Shown here: positions 35,706 to 43,317 of the stretch, one piece after another | How positions within the stretch are numbered: the stretch's first letter is position 1 | Layout: every line of letters begins with the position of its first letter | Assembly: GCF_024171925.1 (NCBI RefSeq) | Contig: NZ_JAMTCO010000004.1 | Location: forward strand, 248,001-312,000 | Length of the DNA: 64,000 bases | Reading direction: 5' to 3' | Source: Actinokineospora diospyrosa | Lineage (GTDB): Bacteria; Actinomycetota; Actinomycetes; Mycobacteriales; Pseudonocardiaceae | Program-made: the position numbers and the translations under genes | Notes under the pieces: model-generated | Databases searched by the model: none | What the model saw: only the letters and a program-made list of their open reading frames with translations | Told to the model about the DNA's origin: nothing

Positions 35706-36686
35706 ATGCCCACCAAGCTGGTCCTCACCGCCGCCGCAGTCCTGCTGCTCATCATCGCCCTGCCCGGCGCCGGTGTCGCCGGGGTGCTCTCGGCCATCTT
35801 CGGCGGCTCGGACACCATCACCCTGGCCAAGTGCTCCACGCCGATCGCCGACATCCCACCCGACTACTGCCAGCTCTACGTCACCGCCGCCCCCGACTGC
35901 CCCGGCCTGCCCTGGACCGTGCTGGCCGCGATCGGCAAGGCCGAGACCGACCACGGTCGCTCCACCCTGCCCGGCGTCCGCGACGGCGAGAACTCCGCAG
36001 GCGCTGGTAGCCCGATGCAGTTCCTCGCCTCGACCTTCGCCGGCGTCGTCGCCGCGCACCCACTGCCCGCAGGTGGGGCCACGCCGCCATCCAGGTACAA
36101 CCCGAGCGACGCCATCCACGCCGCCGCGTTCCTGCTCTGCGACAACGGAGCCCGCCAAGGCGACCTCCGCGCCGCCGTCTTCGCCTACAACCACGACGAC
36201 CGCTACGTCGACAAAGTCCTCGCCCAAGCCGCCCTCTACACCCAAGCCATCCTCGGCGACACCGGCGACACCGGCGTCGGTGACTGCGACGCCATCCAAG
36301 CCCCCAACCCCGCCGCGCTCGCCGCGATCAACTACGCCTGCGGACAACGAGGACTGCCCTACGAATGGGGCGGCAACGGCCCCTCCCGAGGCGACACGGG
36401 CTTCGACTGCTCCGGCCTCACCACCGCCGCCTACGCCGCCGCCGGAATCACCCTGCCCCGCACCGCAGACACCCAGTACCACGCCGGACCACGCGTCCCC
36501 GACGGGCAACCGCTCCTGCCCGGCGACCTCGTCTTCTACGGAACACCCACCAAGATCCACCACGTTGGCCTCTACCTCGGCGGCGGCCTCATGATCGACG
36601 CACCCGACTTCGGCCAAGTCGTCAAGATCGAACCCTACCGCTACAACGGCGACGACTACGCCGGAGCGACCCGCCCGTCCAACTAG
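35706..36686 (+). CDS. bifunctional cell-wall hydrolase: lytic transglycosylase-like + NlpC/P60
   Basis: 326 residues from ATG 35706; an upstream GTG at 35676 would overlap the previous gene. It has an N-terminal membrane anchor (LVLTAAAVLLLIIALPGAG). Residues about 60-170 are SLT-like: AAIGKAETDHG (catalytic Glu) and SPMQFLASTF. The C-terminal NlpC/P60 domain has YEWGGNGP, the nucleophile in FDCSGLT and His in HHVGLYLG. It fits the VirB1/TcpG-type peptidoglycan hydrolases that open the wall for the transfer channel. It ends the transfer operon. Confidence 0.9.
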   Translation: MPTKLVLTAAAVLLLIIALPGAGVAGVLSAIFGGSDTITLAKCSTPIADIPPDYCQLYVTAAPDCPGLPWTVLAAIGKAETDHGRSTLPGVRDGENSAGAGSPMQFLASTFAGVVAAHPLPAGGATPPSRYNPSDAIHAAAFLLCDNGARQGDLRAAVFAYNHDDRYVDKVLAQAALYTQAILGDTGDTGVGDCDAIQAPNPAALAAINYACGQRGLPYEWGGNGPSRGDTGFDCSGLTTAAYAAAGITLPRTADTQYHAGPRVPDGQPLLPGDLVFYGTPTKIHHVGLYLGGGLMIDAPDFGQVVKIEPYRYNGDDYAGATRPSN

Positions 36687-36705
36687 CGATTGAAGCGACA
36701 CCGGC

Positions 36706-39669
36706 TCATGCGTGACGGTTGAGCACTAGCTCTACGAGGCACCACCTGAATGATTCTTCCACTACGTCGTACTGCTGTGCTTCGAGCCAGGTTCGATACT
36801 CAGGCGGGACGCTCTCCCGGATGCCCGCCTCGTCTCCGCTCTCGACCATCGCGAGCAGCTGCTGGATCCTCAACGCGATGCGTTGCCCGAGTTCCACGTC
36901 AACGCCAGAGGCGGCTCGCGCGTAGAAGGCTGGGCCGCGCGGCGAGGTTTCGACGAGCAGGGGCGGCCTGTGCTCGGCGAATCGGGCAACCGCGTGCCAT
37001 GGGCACTCCAGAGTGACCATGCCTGAGCACCACTGCATGAAGGCCAGCGGATCGGCGCGCTCCGCTTCCCAACCCCAGTCCACGACGCATCCACACGCGT
37101 GCGCCAGCGGGGTCCACTGGACCTCGTCGCCGAGGTTGCAAGGCTCCAATGGGGTCACGCTCACGCCCAACTGGCCTTCCGCCTCGCCCACAGCCGCGAG
37201 AAAGAGGCCAGCAGCGGGGTCGCCCGCGTCACGCGCCTTGGTCGACCACTCCAACGCTTGCGCGGTGTCTCCGTGCTCGTGGAGGTAGATCCCGTAGCGG
37301 CCCATCGCCTGCGGATGCCCTTCCAACGCGACCTTCCGCAACCATGTTCCCGCTTCATGGGCCTCCTCCGTGTCGTCCAGCATCACGCCCACGTGGAACA
37401 TGGCCTCGACCATGCCCTTCTCTGCAGCCAGCCTGAGCCAGGTCACGGCGAGTTCGAGCTCACCCTCGTCCGCCAGTGTGGAACCGAGGAGGAACATCGC
37501 GTCCACCTGCCCCAGTTTCGCAGCGCGCTGAAGCCAGGTTTTCGCCTCCTCGGAACGCCTCTGTGACAGGTAGATCTCGCCGAGGGCGCATGCCGCTCCT
37601 GTAAAGACAGTTGTGGCAGTCTTCCGGTATTTTCCGATCTCGACGTCGAGCGCTCCGATCGGTATCGCCAGATTGTGAGGATCAATGATCGCGACCGAGC
37701 TCCCTACTTCGGCCGCGTCAAGCAGGCGTTCACTGGCTGCGTCCAGGTCGCCTTGATCGCGCAGCAGACAGCCGAGGAAGAGCTTGCCCATGCCGTTGTC
37801 TCCGGCCTCCGACGCAGCTTCGTACCAGTGCCGCGCCATCTGATGGTCGCCGTCGTCCTCCAGGACGCGGCCATGCCCCACCATGGCACCCGGCACGCCT
37901 GCTTCCGCGCCCCGACGGAGCCAGTTGTGCGCCTCGCTGGTCCGACCGAGCTGCTGCAACGTGGCCGCCAGCATCGCCATCGCCTCGTTGTCTCCAGTTT
38001 CGACCGCGCGGCGGAACCAGATGGCCGCGGCCTCAAGGTCTCCGTCATCTTGACATGCCAACCCCAGGGCCGTCATCGCATCGGTGTTGCCGGTCTCCGC
38101 CAATCGGCGCCACACGGCTTTGGCGTGGTCGTGATGGCCGCAGGCGCTGGCGAACATCCCAACGACCAGGAATGCCTCATGATCCGCGCGCGCTGCCAGG
38201 ACCGCCCAGGGCTTGTCCGGTGACTGTCCGCGGGTGCGGTAGCGCTGCTCCGCGTGGTGCGTGAGAATGTCTGACGCCTGGTAACCATCGAGTTCTCCGA
38301 CGTGGCGCGCCATTGGGGTGAGCGGGGCGACGTCCCCACGGACTGGTCGCAGCGCCCACTGGAGAGCTGAGTCGAACCAGTCGTCTGCTGCGGCGGCGCG
38401 CTGCGCGCTGGTCAGGTATTCCGCAGCCAGCGATCGGAGAAGATCTGCCGGGATGACCGCGGGGTGGCCGCACAGTCGCGCCTCGACGGCGGCGGTGATG
38501 ATGGCCGCGCCCATAGGATCGCTGGGGTGTTCCCACCGGCGGATCAACTCAGGCGCGCAGGCCAGGCAGGATGGGATCTTCGCGTCCGCTGAGCGTTCGA
38601 TCGCCTCGCGGACTCGGGGGTCTCGTTCACCGATTGTCCTCGCCCGCCGGTGTTCAGCCTCCGTGAAGTCTGGGACAAGATCGAATCTGGTGGCGAGGCG
38701 GAGGATCTCGGTGGCATCGGCGTTCAGATCCAGCACCGGGCCGTTGTCTGGCGGGAAGCAGAAGCGGTCGAAGTCTTTGAGCCACATGGTCCCTATCACC
38801 AGGAGAGGGCCGTTGCGCTCCGCGAGGATCCTGCGGACGGCCCGCAGGCTCAGCGCACCGGAATCCAGGTGGCGGGTCAGCTCGTCGAGCCAGATGACGG
38901 AGCGATCCAGCGGGATCCCCGAGAGCAGCAACTCGTCCAGATCGCCCGCCGTCGGTGGGATGATCATGCGCCAGCCGGCAAGCTCGGCACGTACGGCCTC
39001 GTACACCGATCGCGTCTTGCCCGCTGCCGACGGCCCCACAACGACGACGAAGGCGCTTCGCCGGTTCGCCTCGCTCACCGCTGCGCGTAGCTCGACGTCC
39101 AAGTCGCGACGCACGTACTCGGGCAGTTGCGCCGACAGCGACCCACGCGATCCAGGCGGGAGTGGCAGGGCGGCGTGGATGCCCAGCAGAGCCCGCTCGA
39201 TCGAAGAATCGACACTGGGCCACCGTTCCGCCTCGGTGATGAACCACTCCAGGAAGTCGTCGCCACCTGCCAGCGCGCCTCTGCCGACCGTACCCGTCAC
39301 AGGATCGATCGAGCCTAGCCGCGCCCGCACCCATTCCTCATGGGTCCGTTTCATCGCCACAAGGCGGGAGACAGTCCAAGTGGCGGGATGCGAGTCGATG
39401 AGCTGGTGGTGATAGTCGCAGAGAAGAATCAGATTCTCGTACAGACCGCGTTCGCGTGACGTCAGTGGGGAGACCCCACGAGGGCCGTTGACGCTCTCGC
39501 CCACGATATGGGCGATCTCGCCCAAAGATGTCACAGGATCGCTGTCCGTTCGCGGCGCCGTGAGCGCCCTCCTGCAATCAGGAAAGGCGCACATGTCGCC
39601 GGATCGCTGGAACAGCTTGCGCTGTTCCGCTACAGGCACTGCCACAGAGTCCCCCGTGCACGCGACCAT
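36706..39669 (-). CDS. HNH endonuclease / STAND NTPase / Sel1-like repeat protein
   Basis: 987 residues. The N-terminal HNH domain has a CAFPDC knuckle (Cys27, Cys32), IAHIVG (His54), ENLILLC (Asn79, Cys84) and YHHQ (His87, His88). The P-loop GPSAAGKT is at 212-219 and Walker B is SVIWLDEL. From about 520 to 860 there are ten or so Sel1/TPR-like repeats of the type AMxxLGxxxxxxGDxxxAxxWxRRAxExGD. The last 120 residues are a separate helical domain. The plan effector nuclease - NTPase - repeat sensor is that of STAND defence proteins, here with HNH as effector. It faces the transfer operon tail to tail, 19 bp apart. Confidence 0.85.
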   Translation of the reverse strand: MVACTGDSVAVPVAEQRKLFQRSGDMCAFPDCRRALTAPRTDSDPVTSLGEIAHIVGESVNGPRGVSPLTSRERGLYENLILLCDYHHQLIDSHPATWTVSRLVAMKRTHEEWVRARLGSIDPVTGTVGRGALAGGDDFLEWFITEAERWPSVDSSIERALLGIHAALPLPPGSRGSLSAQLPEYVRRDLDVELRAAVSEANRRSAFVVVVGPSAAGKTRSVYEAVRAELAGWRMIIPPTAGDLDELLLSGIPLDRSVIWLDELTRHLDSGALSLRAVRRILAERNGPLLVIGTMWLKDFDRFCFPPDNGPVLDLNADATEILRLATRFDLVPDFTEAEHRRARTIGERDPRVREAIERSADAKIPSCLACAPELIRRWEHPSDPMGAAIITAAVEARLCGHPAVIPADLLRSLAAEYLTSAQRAAAADDWFDSALQWALRPVRGDVAPLTPMARHVGELDGYQASDILTHHAEQRYRTRGQSPDKPWAVLAARADHEAFLVVGMFASACGHHDHAKAVWRRLAETGNTDAMTALGLACQDDGDLEAAAIWFRRAVETGDNEAMAMLAATLQQLGRTSEAHNWLRRGAEAGVPGAMVGHGRVLEDDGDHQMARHWYEAASEAGDNGMGKLFLGCLLRDQGDLDAASERLLDAAEVGSSVAIIDPHNLAIPIGALDVEIGKYRKTATTVFTGAACALGEIYLSQRRSEEAKTWLQRAAKLGQVDAMFLLGSTLADEGELELAVTWLRLAAEKGMVEAMFHVGVMLDDTEEAHEAGTWLRKVALEGHPQAMGRYGIYLHEHGDTAQALEWSTKARDAGDPAAGLFLAAVGEAEGQLGVSVTPLEPCNLGDEVQWTPLAHACGCVVDWGWEAERADPLAFMQWCSGMVTLECPWHAVARFAEHRPPLLVETSPRGPAFYARAASGVDVELGQRIALRIQQLLAMVESGDEAGIRESVPPEYRTWLEAQQYDVVEESFRWCLVELVLNRHA

Positions 39670-39943
39670 TCAGTCCGGCCAAGGCGGTCGCGACTTCGAC
39701 CGACGTCTATGCCGCCGAAGCGGCGCGAACGTGGAGTCACGACACAAGACACTACGCGAGTGCCTGCCGTCGGCGCAGCCTGTCAACCGGTCCCCTCTAG
39801 CAAGATGTCGCTTGGAGACGTTGTTGGGCTGAAAATCAGGACGCAGCCGGGTGTAGTCATCCAAGACAGGGTGGTGATGCCTTGGCGACACCCCGACGCG
39901 AGTTCGTCCATCCCCGCCGGGGGGAAGAACGGAGCCGCGGTAC

Positions 39944-40519
39944 TTACAAGTGCCATCCGCCGCCGTCGGTGATGTCGTCGAGGTCGACCGGCTCGCCGAC
40001 CGGCGACGGCTCTGGCGCGGGGTTGGTGGGGATGCAGAGCGGTCTGGGCAGGGCTTGGAAGTGGAGATCAAGAGCCTCGACCGCGTCGAACAAGGTGGTC
40101 TCGGTCGCGATGGACCTGTCTGGGCCTCGTAGGGGGCACAGCACCCGCACGTAGTCGCGCCCGGCCTTGATCAGCTCGTGTTCGTCGACCACCCAGGCGC
40201 CATGGGCTGCTCGGCGGATGTTCCACCACTGCCGCCACATCGGCGCCTGGTAGCGGTCGAGGGGCAGTTCGGCCAGGGCGCGTCGCCCGGCGTCGGTGAT
40301 CCACCAGGATCGTCTGATTCGCCGTCCGCGTCGGGTCTGGCGTTCCTCGACCCAGCCGTGCCGGATCATGGGTCCGATCACGCGCTGGTCGGTGGTGGTG
40401 AGCTTGCCGTTGTTCGGGTCGTTGTCGTCGGTGGCGTTGTGGTGGACGTTGGTCAATGCCGTCCACTGCGAGCCTTTGAGCTTCATGGGTCCACCGGTGC
40501 GGGCGCGGGGGCGGTTCAT
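39944..40519 (-). CDS. winged-helix protein of unknown function
   Basis: 191 residues. Residues about 12-95 read as a winged helix (GSQWTALTNV helix, TTTDQRVIGPMIRHGWVEER recognition helix and wing, SWWITDAGRRALAEL). The C-terminal half has no recognised domain. The ATG overlaps the stop of the upstream small gene (ATGA, 40516-40519), supporting this start and translational coupling. Confidence 0.6.
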   Translation of the reverse strand: MNRPRARTGGPMKLKGSQWTALTNVHHNATDDNDPNNGKLTTTDQRVIGPMIRHGWVEERQTRRGRRIRRSWWITDAGRRALAELPLDRYQAPMWRQWWNIRRAAHGAWVVDEHELIKAGRDYVRVLCPLRGPDRSIATETTLFDAVEALDLHFQALPRPLCIPTNPAPEPSPVGEPVDLDDITDGGGWHL

Positions 40520-40761
40520 GCGGTCACCGCCCGGGCGGTGACCGGGGGCGGATCGAGGACGACATGATCCGATGTGGACGCGGCGGCAGTGGCGGCCGAG
40601 GGCATGGCAGGCAGGGCCTCTCGAGAAGGGAATGTGGGGAGAACGGCGCCGCCGCGACAGCGCGCGGATACCCAGGCGGTGGACCCCGTCGCGCGGGCGA
40701 TCGCGATCACGCGACGGCGTCCAGACGCGACGACACCACTACCGGGGGCGCCAGAAGGCAC
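40516..40761 (-). CDS. small protein coupled to the winged-helix gene
   Basis: 81 residues or fewer; no domain recognised. Support is positional: its TGA overlaps the downstream ATG, as in many real pairs of this element, and it follows a strong dyad. Codon character is moderate, and an internal start is possible. Confidence 0.35.
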   Translation of the reverse strand: MPSGAPGSGVVASGRRRVIAIARATGSTAWVSARCRGGAVLPTFPSREALPAMPSAATAAASTSDHVVLDPPPVTARAVTA

Positions 40762-40770
40762 GGGGGTGAA

Positions 40771-40805
40771 CGCGGTCGCACGACCTGGTCGATCGTGCGA
40801 CCGCG
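40771..40805. promoter_or_regulatory. 13-bp perfect inverted repeat (operator or terminator)
   Basis: CGCGGTCGCACGA (40771-40783) and TCGTGCGACCGCG (40793-40805) with a 9-base spacer. It lies downstream of the RAMA gene that ends at 40849 and just upstream of the 40761 small gene, so it may end one transcript or control the next. Confidence 0.6.
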
Positions 40806-40848
40806 TCGAAGCGCGCGACGAACGTCCGCGCCGAGGGTATGCGGGGGT

Positions 40849-41832
40849 TCAGCGAGTTCGACGGCGTGCGAGCTCGGTCCGCAGGTCACCTAGCGTCTGT
40901 CCGTCGGATAGCCGTCGTAGGGTGTTCCAGCCGTTCTGATTGTTGCCGCCCAGGGCCGTGATCGCGCCGGACGGGCTCGCGAAAGCCCGCCCGTCGACGA
41001 GGACGATCGCCCCGTCCGCTCTGACCCGTGCCGTATGCCGCACGCCGCGGCTGCGGAACCACGCCAGTTCGTCGCCCGCCGTGAGCAGACCGGCGTCAAG
41101 CAGGTCGCCGACGCCCCGAGCCTCCCTCGGCGGCGCGGGTGCGACCCGTGGCGGCGCGGATTCCCAGCGGGCGGCGGCCTCGGTGAGATCACAGTGCAGG
41201 CCCATCACCGTGGCGGCGGTCGGGGCGATCAGGGTCGGCCACCGGTCGTCGACACCGTCCCACCGGCCCACGTGCCGCCACCGGCCACGGTGGGCCAGCA
41301 GCATCTCGACATGGGTCGTGCCCTCCGGTGTGGACGTTCCGCCCGACGACGTCAGACGCACGACGAGGTCCCCGTCGTAGAGTCCGTCCGCCGGCTGTCG
41401 GGGAACCCAGTACCCGGCGAACTGGACGACGTCGCCTTCCCGGTCCGGGTCTGCCTCGTCGAGGATGTCGACCGCCAACACGAGAAGTCCCCACGCCTGC
41501 TCGGGACACCGCATCGGCGGTGCCGTCGGCGACGGCACGAGGATGATCGTGTCCAGGGACAGTCCTTCCCGCTCGCGTGACGAACCCTCGTCATCCGGCT
41601 GGGGTGGCCGCGCGGGCGCGTCCACGGGTTCAGGGTCGACGGAGTGACGGTGCGCCCCCTGACTGGCATCGGCGAGTTCGGGGTTCGGTGTGGTCTGTCG
41701 CCATGTCCAAGTGCCCCTTCGGTTCTGGGCGTTCGTCGCGTACACGGTCGACGTGTATGGACGCTTCGTCACCGCGGCGTTGTCAAGCCCTCGAAGGACC
41801 GTGGCCGGGTCGAGCAGGGATTTCCTTGACAT
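40849..41832 (-). CDS. RAMA-domain protein (modified-DNA reader), copy 1
   Basis: Up to 327 residues. The core begins near VPSPTAPPMRCPEQAWGLL and is paralogous to the protein at 46801-47628 (VPAPPHAVPMRAPDGAWGL there). The C-terminal 85 residues match the RAMA domain: LLDAGLLTAGDEL, a short beta region HTARVRADGAIVLVDG, FASPSGAI and NGWNTL...LGDLRTEL. RAMA domains are predicted to read modified bases and usually sit with restriction or defence genes. The start is uncertain: GTG 41745 would place the dyad at 41756-41869 in the divergent promoter, whereas 41832 would read through its left arm. Confidence 0.75.
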   Translation of the reverse strand: MSRKSLLDPATVLRGLDNAAVTKRPYTSTVYATNAQNRRGTWTWRQTTPNPELADASQGAHRHSVDPEPVDAPARPPQPDDEGSSREREGLSLDTIILVPSPTAPPMRCPEQAWGLLVLAVDILDEADPDREGDVVQFAGYWVPRQPADGLYDGDLVVRLTSSGGTSTPEGTTHVEMLLAHRGRWRHVGRWDGVDDRWPTLIAPTAATVMGLHCDLTEAAARWESAPPRVAPAPPREARGVGDLLDAGLLTAGDELAWFRSRGVRHTARVRADGAIVLVDGRAFASPSGAITALGGNNQNGWNTLRRLSDGQTLGDLRTELARRRTR

Positions 41833-41869
41833 GGCTTGACTTCACCAGTGGAAGGAAGCGTCCATATGC
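41756..41869. promoter_or_regulatory. paired operator half-sites shared with the int/xis region
   Basis: TATGGACGCTTC (41756-41767) and its exact complement GAAGCGTCCATA (41855-41866) are inverted 87 bp apart. The right copy continues as GCGTCCATATGC (41858-41869), identical to the reverse complement of 12 bases of the palindrome at 21243. TTGACT at 41836 could be a -35 element for the gene at 41973. Confidence 0.65.
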
Positions 41870-41972
41870 GTGTGCCAGCCATCCCGCAACGCGTTGGCAC
41901 CGGCCCGGGGCAATCCGAAGGCCCTGCTTTGCCGCAACAGTCACGGCACACCTGAACCAAGGGAGTCTGGTC

Positions 41973-42758
41973 ATGCCCAACAAGAACCGCATCCGCACAA
42001 CCCGCACCACCACGAGCCGCCCGGAACCCGCTCTGCGCGTGGTGCCCGACTCGGCCGCGACGGCGACACGCACGGCGACGGAGGACAAGCTGTGGGCGGT
42101 GTTGCACAGCAACCCCGGTACCGCCGCCGTCGAGTTGTCCACGTCGGCTGGTATCGGGAAGTCCACCGCGCAGAAGATCCTCGCCCGGTGGGCACACGAG
42201 GGATCCGTCACCCGCACGGCGGGCGCCGCCGGTGGCAGCGGGCGAGCTGCCGACCTGTGGACGATCACCGACACCGCCGCCACCGACGGGGTCGCACTCG
42301 ACGGCGGCGGCGCGAAGCACCCGGTCCCGACCGTTGGTAGCGGCGACGAACACGTGGAGACCGACGAGCCGCAGGAGAACTTCGCGCCGGACGCCCCACG
42401 GCCCGGGGTCGACACCGCCGTCGTGCCCGTCGAGACCGCGAACGCCGAGCCGGCAGTGCCCGACTCTGCCGTCACCCCTACCCCTGCGGACGCCATCGCG
42501 GCTCGCGTGGAGAAGGCGGGGCGGTTGGCGTCGGGAGCGCTGCGTGGGCAGGTGGAGGACTACCTGCGCGATCACCCCGCCCAGCGGTTCAGTCCCACCG
42601 AGATCGCTCGGACCTTGGATGGCAGGTCAGGGGGCGCGGTGAGCAACGCCCTCGACAGACTGGTCGCCGACGGCGTGGCGGTGAGGGTCCAGGACAAGCC
42701 GAGGCGATTCGCCCTCGCCCCGGTCGAGCAGCCCGTCACGGCCGCGTTGGAGAGTTGA
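41973..42758 (+). CDS. transcriptional regulator with two winged-helix domains
   Basis: 261 residues from ATG 41973. Winged helix 1 (about residues 30-95): KLWAVLHSNPGTAAVELSTSAGIGKS in outline, then KILARWAHEGSVTR. An acidic linker follows. Winged helix 2 (about 180-250): GQVEDYLRDHPAQRFSPTEIA, GRSGGAVSNALDRLV. The second domain resembles the N-terminus of the MoxR protein at 53669 (AIAVQLGGRSSGAVGNAL). The promoter region contains the motif shared with int/xis, so this is a good candidate for the element's master regulator. Confidence 0.75.
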   Translation: MPNKNRIRTTRTTTSRPEPALRVVPDSAATATRTATEDKLWAVLHSNPGTAAVELSTSAGIGKSTAQKILARWAHEGSVTRTAGAAGGSGRAADLWTITDTAATDGVALDGGGAKHPVPTVGSGDEHVETDEPQENFAPDAPRPGVDTAVVPVETANAEPAVPDSAVTPTPADAIAARVEKAGRLASGALRGQVEDYLRDHPAQRFSPTEIARTLDGRSGGAVSNALDRLVADGVAVRVQDKPRRFALAPVEQPVTAALES

Positions 42759-43317
42759 GCGGCACCCCCACCCTAAATGTCACTTGACTCGTTGTGCCCC
42801 GACAGGATCACCCGTCGGGGCACAACCTTGTCCGCACCTGGCGTGACAGACCCGGTCACCGAGCACCGCTGGACGTATTTGCTCCTTCAAACCCCAAGGG
42901 CCGGTCCGGTGGCGTCGGTAAGATCCCGTGGTCCTGGGCGGACGGCAGCTACATCGAGTGCTATGTGACCGTCGGGGTGGGAGTCATCCTGGAATACCCT
43001 ATCCGGCCGAGTAATATTCGGCCTACATCCTCCGGCCTGGCTAGTAGAATTCGGATCTCGATTTGACGACGTGTAGTGAAAGGCTGGTGGAGGACTTTCC
43101 GTGGGCGCTCTTGGGGTGTTCTGATGTCGAGTAGGCTCAACAGGGCTGGTGTTGCGGACTTCCGTTTCGTCGAGACCGCGGTGCCTGCTGTGGGCTCGGG
43201 TTGTCCCAGCGACTTGGGACACCCGCCTCACTCCAACAGTTCGTGCCGCGCTGTCACATCGAGGCCGCAGCCGACGATGTGGAAGGAGTCCACGATCGTC
43301 CAGCCGGTAGGTGCCGC
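42759..43317. other. intergenic region with a palindrome upstream of the CHAT gene
   Basis: No convincing gene. GGCCGA (43005-43010) and TCGGCC (43018-43023) flank GTAATAT, an AT-rich dyad that stands out in this GC-rich DNA and may be an operator or promoter element for the CHAT-EACC1 pair. The CHAT frame is open from 43201, so part of this stretch could be coding. Confidence 0.45.

Noticed and set aside
34612-36594. 660-codon plus-strand frame
   Set aside because: Shadow of the replication-relaxation and hydrolase genes; sequence is Pro/Ser/Arg-rich with no domain.
42887-43231. 114-codon minus-strand frame upstream of CHAT
   Set aside because: No start signal, no domain, and it crosses the AT-rich dyad; composition does not look coding.
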